A stretch of DNA of 64,000 bases from Paucibacter_B soli (GTDB lineage Bacteria; Pseudomonadota; Gammaproteobacteria; Burkholderiales; Burkholderiaceae_C), in assembly GCF_037482845.1 (NCBI RefSeq), contig NZ_JBBHJW010000006.1, positions 124,001 to 188,000 on the forward strand, in the 5' to 3' direction. The notes under the pieces were generated by a model. The model was not told the DNA's origin. It worked only from the letters and a program-made list of their open reading frames with translations, and ran no database searches. Positions 25,596-34,504 of this stretch are shown one piece after another. Both the position numbers and the translations under genes were made by a program. Every line of letters starts with the position of its first letter. The stretch's first letter is position 1.

Positions 25596-26771
25596 ATGAG
25601 CAAGGCCGTCATTGTTTCCACCGCCCGCACCCCCCTGGCCAAGAGCTGGAAGGGCGCCTTCAATATGACGCATGGCGCCACCCTGGGCGGCCATGCGGTG
25701 CAGGCCGCCGTCGAGCGCGCCGGCATCGAGGCCGCGCACATCGAGGACGTGCTGATGGGCTGCGCCACCCCCGAGGGCGCCACCGGCAGCAATATCGCGC
25801 GCCAGATCGCGCTGCGCGCCGGCCTGCCCATCACGGTCAGCGGCGTCACCATCAACCGCTTCTGCTCCAGCGGCCTGCAGACCATCGCAATGGCTTCGCA
25901 GCGCATCATGGCGGGCGAGGGCGATGTCTATGTGGCCGGCGGCGTGGAGAGCATCTCCTGCGTGCAGAACGAGGCGAATCGCCACATGATCGCCGAGAGC
26001 TGGCTCGCCAAGAACAAGCCCGAGATCTACTGGAGCATGCTGCAGACCGCCGAGAAGGTGGCCGAGCGCTACGGCATCTCCCGCGAGCGCATGGACCATT
26101 ACGGCGCGCAGAGCCAGCAGCGCGCCTGCGCGGCCCAGGCGGCGGGCAAGTTCAATGACGAGATCGCCCCCATCACCGTCACCGCCGGTGTGGCCGACAA
26201 GACCATGGGCCTGACGACCAGGCAAGTGACCGTCAGCGCCGACGAGGGCCTGCGCGAGGGCACCACCTTCGAGGCCATCCATGGCCTGCGCTCGGCCCTG
26301 CCCGGCGGCCTGATCTCGGCCGGCAATGCCAGCCAGTTCTCCGACGGCGCTGGCGCCTGCGTGGTGGTGAGCGAGCAATACGCCGAGCAGCATGGTCTCA
26401 AGCCCCTGGGCCGCTTCCTGGGCTTCGCGGTGGCCGGCTGCGAGCCCGACGAAATGGGCATAGGTCCGGTGTTCGCGGTGCCCAAGGTCTTGAAGAAGCT
26501 GGGCCTGACGGTGGCCGATATCGACCTCTGGGAACTCAACGAGGCCTTTGCGGTGCAGGTGCTGTATTGCGCCGACACGCTGGGGATTCCGATGGAGCGC
26601 CTGAACGTCAACGGCGGCGCCATCGCGGTGGGCCATCCCTATGGCGTGTCGGGCCAGCGCCTCACCGGCCATGCCCTCATCGAGGGCAAGCGCCGCGGCG
26701 CCAAGCGGGTTTGTGTGACCATGTGCATCGGTGGCGGCATGGGTGCCGCCGGTGTGTTCGAGGTGTTGTGA
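25596..26771 (+). CDS. Acetyl-CoA C-acyltransferase (thiolase)
   Basis: 391 residues with a normal thiolase layout. The acylated cysteine is in NRFCSSGLQT (near residue 88), the catalytic His in GGAIAVGHPYGVSGQR, and the second Cys in VTMCIGGGMGAAG. It cleaves 3-ketoacyl-CoA to shortened acyl-CoA plus acetyl-CoA, the last step of beta-oxidation, acting on the FadJ-type product. The ribosome binding site AAGGAG lies at 25581-25586. The hotdog gene downstream starts 3 bases after its stop. Confidence 0.92.
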   Translation: MSKAVIVSTARTPLAKSWKGAFNMTHGATLGGHAVQAAVERAGIEAAHIEDVLMGCATPEGATGSNIARQIALRAGLPITVSGVTINRFCSSGLQTIAMASQRIMAGEGDVYVAGGVESISCVQNEANRHMIAESWLAKNKPEIYWSMLQTAEKVAERYGISRERMDHYGAQSQQRACAAQAAGKFNDEIAPITVTAGVADKTMGLTTRQVTVSADEGLREGTTFEAIHGLRSALPGGLISAGNASQFSDGAGACVVVSEQYAEQHGLKPLGRFLGFAVAGCEPDEMGIGPVFAVPKVLKKLGLTVADIDLWELNEAFAVQVLYCADTLGIPMERLNVNGGAIAVGHPYGVSGQRLTGHALIEGKRRGAKRVCVTMCIGGGMGAAGVFEVL

Positions 26772-26773
26772 GC

Positions 26774-27187
26774 ATGAGCCCCGAAGCCTTCCTGGCCATG
26801 GGCCGCGAGGTGCTGGCCCAGCAGGCCTTCAGCCAGCTGCTGGGTGCGGAGCTGACGGCGCTGGAGCCCGGCAAGGCCGAGCTGCAGCTGCCTCTGACCG
26901 ACAAGCTCAAGCAGCAGAACGGCTTTGCCCACGGCGGTGTGCTCAGCTATCTGGCCGACAACGCGCTGACCTATGCCGGCGGCACGGCCCTGCAGGTGCC
27001 GGTAGTGACCTCGGAGTTCAAGATCAACTATCTGCGGCCCGGCCTGGGCGAGCGCCTGATCGCGCGCGCCGAGGCGGTGCATGTCAGCAAGAGCCAGGCG
27101 GTGTGCCGCTGCGAGGTCTATGCCGTCTCTGGCGGCGAAGAAAAACTCTGCGCACTGGCGCAGGGCACCATCGTCAAACTGGGCTGA
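26774..27187 (+). CDS. PaaI-type hotdog-fold acyl-CoA thioesterase
   Basis: 137 residues from ATG 26774, 3 bases after the thiolase stop (GTG 26768 is a possible alternative). The hotdog helix has QQNGFAHGGVLSYLADNALTY, i.e. the conserved N/G-x-x-H-G-G-x-x-x-x-x-x-D pattern of the PaaI group, with the Asp as likely catalytic base. C-terminal strands contain RPGLGERLIARAE. It probably hydrolyses an acyl- or aryl-acyl-CoA; the chain length is unknown. It is the first of three hotdog proteins in this operon. Confidence 0.86.
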   Translation: MSPEAFLAMGREVLAQQAFSQLLGAELTALEPGKAELQLPLTDKLKQQNGFAHGGVLSYLADNALTYAGGTALQVPVVTSEFKINYLRPGLGERLIARAEAVHVSKSQAVCRCEVYAVSGGEEKLCALAQGTIVKLG

Positions 27188-27191
27188 TGCC

Positions 27192-27611
27192 ATGAGCGAC
27201 CCGCGCCTGGCCCAATATCAGAGCGTCTTCCGCGCCGCGCCCTTTGTGGCCGACCTGGGTGCCGAGTTGCTGGAAATAGGCGACGGCCTGTGCCGCAGCC
27301 GGCTGCTGATCGAGCCGCGCCATTTGCAGCACAGCGGCGTCGTGCATGCCGGCGTGATCACCACCCTGGCCGATCACAGCGCCGGCGGGGCCGCGCAGAC
27401 CCTGGTGCCCGAAGGCCATATGGCGCTGACCGCTGAACTCAAGCTGAGCCTGCTGCGCGGCGCCAAGGGTCAGGTCTTGCGCTGCGAGGCGCGCGTCATC
27501 AAGCCCGGCCGCCAGCTCATCTTCACCGAAGCCGATGTGTTCTGCGATGCCGACGGCGCGTCGCAGCTGGTGGCGCGGCTCTCGGCCACCATGGCCGTCG
27601 TGAAGATCTAG
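27192..27611 (+). CDS. Hotdog-fold thioesterase
   Basis: 139 residues from ATG 27192, 4 bases after the preceding stop. The active-site helix is LQHSGVVHAGVITTLADHSAGGAA: it has HAG in place of the HGG of its neighbour, but keeps the Asp. The latter half (LRGAKGQVLRCEARVIKPGRQ) fits the PaaI/YbgC-like fold. It is not a close copy of the upstream hotdog protein, so the pair is not a recent duplication. The two could form a heteromer or act on different acyl-CoAs. Confidence 0.84.
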   Translation: MSDPRLAQYQSVFRAAPFVADLGAELLEIGDGLCRSRLLIEPRHLQHSGVVHAGVITTLADHSAGGAAQTLVPEGHMALTAELKLSLLRGAKGQVLRCEARVIKPGRQLIFTEADVFCDADGASQLVARLSATMAVVKI

Positions 27612-27627
27612 CTTCGAGGAGAACGCC

Positions 27628-29415
27628 TTGCGCCAGACCCTGGATTTCCTCTTGCATGACTGGCTCAAGGTCAGCGAGCTGACCCGGCGCGAACGCTTCG
27701 CCGAGCACAGCGCCGAGACCTTTGCCGCGGTGCTGGATACCTGCGAGCGAATCGCGCGCGAGAAGTTCGCGCCCTTCAACCGCGAGGCCGACACGCAGGA
27801 ACCCCGCTTCGACGGCGAGCGCGTGCACCTGCCCGAGTCCACTCATGCGGCGCTGGCCGCCTATGTGGCATCCGGCATGCTGGCGGCGGCGCAGGACTAT
27901 GAGCTTGGCGGCATGCAGCTGCCCTGCGTGATCGAGATGGCCGCCAATGCATTTTTCAGCAAGGCCAATGTCGCGATGGGCGGCTATGTGATGCTCACCA
28001 ACGGCAATGCCAATCTGCTGATGGCGCATGGCACGCCCATGCAGCGCGAGGTGTTTGCCAGAAACGAGTTTGCCGGGCGCTGGTTCGGCACCATGTGCCT
28101 GAGCGAGCCGCAGGCGGGCTCCAGCCTCAGCGATGTGGCCACCCGTGCGGTGTTGGAGGACGAGACCGACCCGCTGGGCCCGCGCTACCGCCTCAAGGGC
28201 CACAAGATGTGGATCTCGGCCGGCGAGCATGAGATCAGCGAGAACATCATCCATCTGGTGCTGGCCAAGATACCGGGGGCGGATGGCAAGACCATCCCCG
28301 GCACGCGCGGCATCTCGCTGTTCATCTGCCCCAAGCATCTGGTCAACACCAGGGCCGAGCTGACCGGCGAGCGCAACGATATTCGGCTGGCCGGCCTGAA
28401 CCACAAGCTGGGTTATCGGGGCACCAGCAACTGCCTGCTGAACTTCGGTGAAAAAAACGAGGGCGCCGTCGGCTATCTGGTTGGCCAGCCGGGCGAGGGC
28501 CTGAAGTGCATGTTCCACATGATGAACGAGGCGCGCATCAGCGTGGGCCTGGGTGCTGCCATGCTGGGTTATGCCGGCTACGAGGCCAGCCTTGCCTACG
28601 CGCGCCAGCGCCCGCAGGGCCGGCCCATGGGCAAGGGCGGCAAGGACGCGGCCGCGCCGCAGCGGCCCATCATCGAACATGCCGATGTGAAACGGATGCT
28701 GCTGGCGCAGAAGAGCTATGTCGAGGGTGCGCTGGCGCTGGAGCTGTTCTGCGCGCGCCTGGTCGACGAGCAGCATACCGGCACGCCCGAGCAGGCCGCG
28801 GCCGCTGAGCTGCTGCTGGAGGTGCTGATCCCGATCGCCAAGAGCTGGCCCAGCGAATGGTGCCTGGAGGCCAACAGCCTGGCGATCCAGGTGCTGGGCG
28901 GCTATGGCTACACGCGCGACTTCCCGGTCGAGCAGTACTGGCGTGACAACCGCCTCAACATGATCCACGAGGGCACGCATGGCATTCAGGCGCTGGACCT
29001 GCTGGGCCGCAAGGTGGTGATGAATGGCGGCGCCGCGCTGATGGCCCTGGCCGGCCGTATCAACCAGACGGTGCAGGCGGCGCTCGCGGTGCCAGGTCTT
29101 GCCAGCCATGCCAATGAGCTGGCCGCGGCGCTGGCCCGGGTCGGCCAGGCCACCAAATCGGCCTGGTCCAGCGGCGTGCCCGAAGAGGCGCTGGCCAATG
29201 CCACGCCCTATATGCAGGCCTTCGGCCATCTGGTGCTGGCCTGGCTGTGGCTGGATGTGGTGCTGGCGGCCCCTGGCGAGAGCGATTTCGCGCGCGGCAA
29301 GCAGGCCGCGCAACGCTACTTCTATGTCTACGAGCTGCCCAAGATAGACGCCTGGCTGGCGGTGGCGGCCAGCCGCGAACCGCTGGCGCGCGAGATGCAG
29401 GATCAATGGTTTTGA
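27628..29415 (+). CDS. Acyl-CoA dehydrogenase with C-terminal extension
   Basis: 595 residues from TTG 27628, preceded by GAGGA at 27616-27620. It is longer than the usual ~380-residue enzyme. It has the FAD-linked core (MCLSEPQAGSSLSDV, KMWISAGEHEI, NEARISVGLGAAMLGY), the catalytic Glu segment NMIHEGTHGIQALDLLGRK, and an additional ~130-residue helical C-terminal domain. This size and layout match the DmdC/long-chain group of acyl-CoA dehydrogenases. It performs the first oxidation of acyl-CoA to enoyl-CoA, feeding the FadJ-like enzyme of the same operon. The electron acceptor is presumably electron-transfer flavoprotein. Confidence 0.9.
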   Translation: MRQTLDFLLHDWLKVSELTRRERFAEHSAETFAAVLDTCERIAREKFAPFNREADTQEPRFDGERVHLPESTHAALAAYVASGMLAAAQDYELGGMQLPCVIEMAANAFFSKANVAMGGYVMLTNGNANLLMAHGTPMQREVFARNEFAGRWFGTMCLSEPQAGSSLSDVATRAVLEDETDPLGPRYRLKGHKMWISAGEHEISENIIHLVLAKIPGADGKTIPGTRGISLFICPKHLVNTRAELTGERNDIRLAGLNHKLGYRGTSNCLLNFGEKNEGAVGYLVGQPGEGLKCMFHMMNEARISVGLGAAMLGYAGYEASLAYARQRPQGRPMGKGGKDAAAPQRPIIEHADVKRMLLAQKSYVEGALALELFCARLVDEQHTGTPEQAAAAELLLEVLIPIAKSWPSEWCLEANSLAIQVLGGYGYTRDFPVEQYWRDNRLNMIHEGTHGIQALDLLGRKVVMNGGAALMALAGRINQTVQAALAVPGLASHANELAAALARVGQATKSAWSSGVPEEALANATPYMQAFGHLVLAWLWLDVVLAAPGESDFARGKQAAQRYFYVYELPKIDAWLAVAASREPLAREMQDQWF

Positions 29416-29428
29416 GTGGGGATTAGCG

Positions 29429-30223
29429 ATGAGCAATAGCAAGGTACAGGATTTGTTCGACCTCAGCGGCCAGGTGGCCCTGGTGACCGGCGGCTCGCGC
29501 GGCCTGGGCCTGCAGATAGCGGAGGCGCTGGGCGAGGCTGGCGCCAAGATCATGCTGAGCTCGCGCAAGGCCGGCGACCTGGAGGAGGCGGTGGCGCATT
29601 TGCAGGCGCGCGGCATCGATGCGCGCTGGATCGCCGCCGACGCCGCCGACGAGGCGCAGGCGCGCGGCGTGGTCACGCAGACCATGGAGCGCCTGGGGAA
29701 GATCGACATCCTGGTGAACAACGCCGGCGCCACCTGGGGCGCGCCGGCCGAGGAGCATCCGCTCGAGGCCTGGGACAAGGTCATGAACCTGAACATCCGC
29801 AGCCTGTTCGTGATGAGCCAGGAAGCGGCGCGCCAGAGCATGATCCCGCGCCGTTATGGCCGCATCATCAATGTGGCCTCGATCGCCGGCCTGGCCGGCA
29901 ACACGCCGGCCATGAAGACGATTGCCTACAACACCAGCAAGGGCGCGGCGGTGAACTTCACGCGTGCGCTGGCGGGTGAATGGGGCCAATACGGCATCAC
30001 CGTGAACGCGCTGGCACCGGGCTTCTTCCCCAGCAAGATGACCAAGGGCCTGCTGGCCGCGCTGGGCGAGGAGAACATGGCGGCCAAGGCGCCGCTCAAT
30101 CGCATCGGCGATGATGAGGACCTGAAGGGCGCCGCCCTGCTGTTCGCCTCCAGGGCGGGCAAGCACATCACCGGGCAGATACTGGCCGTGGATGGCGGCG
30201 TCTCCGCCATTCACGGAGCCTGA
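29429..30223 (+). CDS. Short-chain dehydrogenase/reductase
   Basis: 264 residues, classical SDR. The cofactor motif TGGSRGLG lies near residue 21, NNAG follows at ~98, and the catalytic Ser-Tyr-Lys are seen in VASIAGLAGN and IAYNTSKGA. The ending GQILAVDGGVSA is typical of FabG-like ketoreductases. SRK after the second beta strand suggests NADP(H). In this operon it may reduce or oxidise a 3-keto/3-hydroxyacyl-CoA. Start ATG 29429 lies 13 bases after the acyl-CoA dehydrogenase stop. Confidence 0.88.
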   Translation: MSNSKVQDLFDLSGQVALVTGGSRGLGLQIAEALGEAGAKIMLSSRKAGDLEEAVAHLQARGIDARWIAADAADEAQARGVVTQTMERLGKIDILVNNAGATWGAPAEEHPLEAWDKVMNLNIRSLFVMSQEAARQSMIPRRYGRIINVASIAGLAGNTPAMKTIAYNTSKGAAVNFTRALAGEWGQYGITVNALAPGFFPSKMTKGLLAALGEENMAAKAPLNRIGDDEDLKGAALLFASRAGKHITGQILAVDGGVSAIHGA

Positions 30224-30228
30224 GATCG

Positions 30229-30681
30229 ATGTCGAGCAAGACCAAGCTGTCCTTCCCCGTCCACATCCCCTTTGTCGAGCGGCTCGGCTTCGAGCTGCAC
30301 AGCATGGGCGATGGCGTGGCCGAGTTGCGCGTGGACTTGCAGGAGGGCCACCTCAACTCCTGGGAGGTGGCGCATGGCGGCGTGCTGATGACACTGCTGG
30401 ACGTGGCCATGGCCCATGCGGCGCGCAGCATCCACCGTGAGCAGCCCGGCTTCGGTCCGGGCGTGGTGACGATCGAAATGAAGACCAGCTTCATGCGCCC
30501 CGGCGAGGGCGAGCTGCGCGCCATCGGCAAGCTCTTGCACCGCTCCACCACCATGGCCTTCTGCGAGGGCTCGGTGCTGGGCGAGGACGGCAAGCTCTGC
30601 GCCCATGCCACCGCCACCTTCAAATACCTGAAGGCGCTGCCGGGGCGGGGGCGCAGCGTGAAGACGCTTCGCCAGGGCTGA
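30229..30681 (+). CDS. PaaI-type hotdog-fold thioesterase
   Basis: 150 residues, 5 bases after the SDR stop. The active-site helix reads LNSWEVAHGGVLMTLLDVAMAHAA, with the H-G-G and downstream Asp of PaaI thioesterases. GPGVVTIEMKTSFMRPG is the following central strand. It is the third hotdog protein and the last gene of the operon. The basic tail GRGRSVKTLRQG is not part of the fold. The next gene starts 91 bases later. Confidence 0.86.
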   Translation: MSSKTKLSFPVHIPFVERLGFELHSMGDGVAELRVDLQEGHLNSWEVAHGGVLMTLLDVAMAHAARSIHREQPGFGPGVVTIEMKTSFMRPGEGELRAIGKLLHRSTTMAFCEGSVLGEDGKLCAHATATFKYLKALPGRGRSVKTLRQG

Positions 30682-30772
30682 GCGTGGTGGCCGGGCGACA
30701 GCCGGTGGCAGGCTTGCCGCCGGCCTGCCGCCTATGGTCAACTCTGCCAGCCCACGCTACGGAGGCCGCCGC

Positions 30773-33700
30773 ATGCAACTCACCGTACAGCGCAAGCTGA
30801 TCCTGGCCGCCCTGGCGGTGCTGCTGGCCGTGACGCTGCTGATATCGCTGGCCTACCGCGAAAGTGAGCGCATCTACGACAGCAGCAGCATCGTCGCCAG
30901 CAACAACCTGCCCAGCATCGTGCTGCTGGATCAGTTGCGGCGCGACTTCCTGCTCTTGCGCCATGCGGTGGCCCGCCATGTGATGACATTCGAGGCGGCG
31001 CCCATGCAGGAGATCGAGGGCGAGATCACGCGCTATCGCGAGCTGGTGGAGCAGCATTTGCGTGCCTATTCCCAGGACGGCTGCCTGGGCCAGGCCTGCA
31101 TCGTCGATGCCCGGGATGGCGACCTGCTGCAACAGGAGCGCGCGCTGTGGCTGCGCTACCAGCCCTCGCTGGAGCCCATGCTGGCGCAGTCGCGCCGTGG
31201 CGAGGCGGGCTTTGCGGCGGCGCGCGAGATCCTGTTGGGCAACAACGCGGTGTCGCGCCAGTTCGCCAATGTGGTGGACGAACACATCACCTACAACGTG
31301 ACGCTGGGCAAGCAGAGCATGGCGGAGGCGCTGCGCATCAAGCAGGCGGCGGTGGGCATGCAGATCGGCCTGGGCGTGCTGGTGCTGGCCATGATCGGCC
31401 TGATCAACTACTTCATATTGCGCGATCTGCTGCGCCTGCTCGGCGGCGAGCCCGCCGAGGCGATGCGCGTGGCCGGGCGCCTGGCCGCGGGCGATGTGGA
31501 CGTGCGCTTGCGGTTGCGCCCCGGCGACGAACACAGCGTGATGGCGCGCATGCAGTCGCTGGTGCACACGATGCGGCATCTGGCCGAGCGCGCCGACGCC
31601 ATTGGCCAGGGCAAGCTCGACCAGGAGGTGATGCTGGCCTCGGAAAATGACCGCCTGGGCCTGGCCATCAACCGCATGATGCAGCAGCTGCGCGAGGGGC
31701 GCAGCCAGGAGGCGCGCAGCAACTGGCTCAAGGACGGCTACGCCCAGCTGTCCGAGGCGCTGGCGCGCGACATGAGCGAGCAGGAGGCGGCCGAGCTTGG
31801 CCTCAGCCTGATCGCGCGCTATCTGGCCGCGGGCCGCGGAGTGGTCTATCTGCTGGCCGAGCAGGGCACGTATCTGGACCTGCTGGCCAGCTATATGTAC
31901 ACGCAGCGCAGCCGCGTGGGCGAGCGCTATGCGCTGGGCGAGGGCGCCATTGGCCAGGTGGCGCGCGAGCGCAAGCCGATTGCGTTGGAGGTCGGCGGCC
32001 AGGAACTCGCGCCCATCGTCACCGGCACCAGCAGTGCCAATCCGCGCTACACCTACAGCCAACCCTTGCTGCACGAGCGCGAGCTGCTGGGCGTGCTCGA
32101 AGTGGCCAGCATGCAGGCGCTGGACGAACTGCAGCAGGAGTATCTGGGCAGCGCCAGCCATATGCTGGCGGCGGCGCTGTATCTGGCGCAGCAGCGCGCC
32201 CGCGTGCGTGCCATGCTGACCGCCGCCGAGGCGGCCGAGCGCCAGCAGCGTGAGCAAAGCGAGCTGCTGCGCGAGAGCAATGCGCGCATGGAAGAGCAGC
32301 AACAGCAGTTGCAGCAGCAGGCCGAGGAACTGCAGCAGGCGAACGCGCAGATGGAAGAGCAGCAGCAACAGCTGCAGCAGCAGACCGAGGAGTTGATGCA
32401 GTCCAATGGCCAGCTGCAGGCGGCGCAGGCCGGGCTGGAGCAACGCAACCGCGAGCTGGATCGCTCGCGTGCCGAGCTCGACGCGCGTGCCCGCGACCTG
32501 GAACAGGCGAGCCGCTACAAGTCCGAGTTCCTCGCCAATATGTCGCATGAGCTGCGCACGCCGCTGAACTCCATCATCCTGCTGTCCAAGATGTTGAGCA
32601 TGGAGGATCAGACCCGCGACGCCGAGCAGGCGCGCCAGTGGGTGCAGGTGATACACCGCTCCGGGCAGGAGCTGCTGAGCCTGATCAACGATGTGCTGGA
32701 CCTGGCCAAGGTCGAGGCCGGCCGGCTCGATCTGCAGCTGCAGTCCATCGCCAGCGCAGACCTCCTGGGTGAGCTGAGCGAGCTGTTCGAGCCGCTGGCG
32801 CAGGACCGCGGCATCAGCTTCGCGGTGCGCGACGCCGTGGCCGGCCCGTTCGTCAGCGACCCGCAGAAGCTGGGCCAGATCCTGCGCAATCTGCTCAGCA
32901 ATGCCTTCAAGTTCTGCCGCCAGGGGCGCGTGGACCTGGAGTTGTGGCGCGAGCCCGGCCAGGATTTGCCGCTGCGCCTGGCGGTACGGGACACCGGCAT
33001 CGGCATCCCGGCCGACAAGCAAAGCCTGATCTTCGAGGCCTTTGCACAGGCAGATGGCTCCACCTCGCGCGAGTTCGGTGGCACCGGCCTGGGCCTGACC
33101 ATCAGCCAGCGCCTGGCACAGCTGCTGGGCGGTCGCATCGAGCTCAGCAGCGTGGTCGGGCAGGGCAGCAGCTTCGTGCTGTGCCTGCCGGAACTGGCGC
33201 TGCCCGCCGAGGCCAGCGCGCCCGCCGATCCCGCCCTGGTGGGCTCGGCGCCCGCGCCCGCCGAGCCAGGCTGGCGCGACGACCGCGACAACCTGGCGCC
33301 GGACGACCGCAGCATCCTGCTGATCGACGACGACCCGGTGCTGGGGCGCGCGCTGATGAGCCTGAATCGCCGCAAGGGCTACAAGACGCTGGTGGCGGCC
33401 GATGGCGCGCAAGGCCTGAGCCTGGCGCGCCGCTACCAGCCGCGCGGCATCCTGCTGGACCTGGGTCTGCCCGATATGGACGGCGGGGAGCTGCTGCACC
33501 TGCTCAAGACGGATGCCCAGCTGAAGGATATCCCGGTGCACATCGTCTCGGCGCGCGACCGCGACGCCAGCTTGCTGGGCGAGGGCGGCGCCATCGGTTA
33601 TCTGCAAAAGCCGGTCACCGACGAGAGCTTGCTGGCCGCCCAGGCGGCCTTGCTGGACGAGGTGGGCGCGCATGTGGGTGCGCATGTGGGCGCGCACGGC

Positions 33701-34504
33701 GAAGCCTGCCTGTTGCTGCTGGAGGGCGAGAGCCTGCGGCGCGAGGAATTGCAGGCGCTGCTGCCCAAGGGGAGCGGCCGGCTGCTGGCGCTGGCACGCG
33801 GCGAGGCGGTGCTGCCCTTGTTGCAGCAACAGCGTTTCAGCCTGGTGCTGCTGGACCTGGCCGGGCGCACGCTGGACGAAAACCTGGCCCTGTGCAGCGC
33901 CGTCAAGCAGGCGCAGCCACAGGCGGCCCTGCTGTTCTACACCGACGCGGCGCTGGACAGCGAGGCCGAGCTGCGCCTGCGTGCCTTCTCCGACAGCCTG
34001 ATCGTCAAGTCGGGGCAGGCCTACCAGCGCCTGCTGCACAACATCGAGCGCTTCCTCAGCCAGGTGCCCGCGAGCCCGCGCAGCCCAGCGGGCAGCGGCG
34101 CCGGCAGCGCCAGCCTGGCGGGCCGGCGCATCCTGGTGGCCGACGACGATCCGCGCAATCTCTTCGTCATCATCGCGGCGCTGGAGAAGCATGGCGCGCG
34201 TGTCAGCACCGCGGTGAACGGGCGCAAGGCGCTGGACTTTCTGCAGGAGCAGGAGGTGGATCTGGTGCTGATGGACATCATGATGCCGGAGATGGATGGC
34301 TACCAGGCCCTGGCCGCGATCCGTGCCCAGCCGCGTTGGGCGCAGCTGCCGGTGGTGGTGCTCTCGGCCAAGGCCCTGCCGGCCGACCGTGCACGCATGC
34401 TGGCCGCGGGCGCGGACGATTTCCTCTCCAAGCCGGTGGACTATGAGGTCTTGATCGCGGCCGCGCAGCGTTGGTGCCAGGGCCGCACGGGGCTGGCGCC
34501 GTGA
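30773..34504 (+). CDS. Hybrid sensor histidine kinase with GAF and three receiver-like domains
   Basis: 1243 residues from ATG 30773, chosen for the ribosome binding site GGAGG at 30761-30765; an in-frame ATG at 30734 lacks one. Order: membrane helix (~8-25), periplasmic helical sensor, second helix (~195-215), HAMP-like linker, GAF-like domain (~320-480), a coiled coil with two 21-residue Gln-rich repeats, HisKA with NMSHELRTPLNS (H592), HATPase_c (DTGIGIP, GGTGLGL), receiver 1 (LLIDDDPV, LLDLGLPDMDG), a degenerate receiver-like domain (~980-1100), and receiver 3 (LVADDDPRN, LMDIMMPEMDG). It is the first gene of a signalling operon whose second gene is cheB-cheR. Confidence 0.88.
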   Translation: MQLTVQRKLILAALAVLLAVTLLISLAYRESERIYDSSSIVASNNLPSIVLLDQLRRDFLLLRHAVARHVMTFEAAPMQEIEGEITRYRELVEQHLRAYSQDGCLGQACIVDARDGDLLQQERALWLRYQPSLEPMLAQSRRGEAGFAAAREILLGNNAVSRQFANVVDEHITYNVTLGKQSMAEALRIKQAAVGMQIGLGVLVLAMIGLINYFILRDLLRLLGGEPAEAMRVAGRLAAGDVDVRLRLRPGDEHSVMARMQSLVHTMRHLAERADAIGQGKLDQEVMLASENDRLGLAINRMMQQLREGRSQEARSNWLKDGYAQLSEALARDMSEQEAAELGLSLIARYLAAGRGVVYLLAEQGTYLDLLASYMYTQRSRVGERYALGEGAIGQVARERKPIALEVGGQELAPIVTGTSSANPRYTYSQPLLHERELLGVLEVASMQALDELQQEYLGSASHMLAAALYLAQQRARVRAMLTAAEAAERQQREQSELLRESNARMEEQQQQLQQQAEELQQANAQMEEQQQQLQQQTEELMQSNGQLQAAQAGLEQRNRELDRSRAELDARARDLEQASRYKSEFLANMSHELRTPLNSIILLSKMLSMEDQTRDAEQARQWVQVIHRSGQELLSLINDVLDLAKVEAGRLDLQLQSIASADLLGELSELFEPLAQDRGISFAVRDAVAGPFVSDPQKLGQILRNLLSNAFKFCRQGRVDLELWREPGQDLPLRLAVRDTGIGIPADKQSLIFEAFAQADGSTSREFGGTGLGLTISQRLAQLLGGRIELSSVVGQGSSFVLCLPELALPAEASAPADPALVGSAPAPAEPGWRDDRDNLAPDDRSILLIDDDPVLGRALMSLNRRKGYKTLVAADGAQGLSLARRYQPRGILLDLGLPDMDGGELLHLLKTDAQLKDIPVHIVSARDRDASLLGEGGAIGYLQKPVTDESLLAAQAALLDEVGAHVGAHVGAHGEACLLLLEGESLRREELQALLPKGSGRLLALARGEAVLPLLQQQRFSLVLLDLAGRTLDENLALCSAVKQAQPQAALLFYTDAALDSEAELRLRAFSDSLIVKSGQAYQRLLHNIERFLSQVPASPRSPAGSGAGSASLAGRRILVADDDPRNLFVIIAALEKHGARVSTAVNGRKALDFLQEQEVDLVLMDIMMPEMDGYQALAAIRAQPRWAQLPVVVLSAKALPADRARMLAAGADDFLSKPVDYEVLIAAAQRWCQGRTGLAP
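32288..32413 (+). repeat. Two tandem 63-base repeats encoding a Gln-rich coiled coil
   Basis: Two adjacent 63-base units (32288-32350 and 32351-32413) each encode 21 residues starting MEEQQQQLQQQ. They sit between the GAF-like and HisKA domains of the hybrid kinase, where signalling helices usually lie. In-frame duplication of the linker would keep the helix continuous. A separate short 12-base triplication coding for VGAH (33662-33697) lies after receiver 1 of the same gene. Confidence 0.7.

Noticed and set aside
30620..34192. Minus-strand open frame of about 1190 codons
   Set aside because: It mirrors the hybrid kinase gene; its protein is Gln/His/Leu/Arg/Ala-rich without domains, as expected from the antisense of GC-rich coding DNA.
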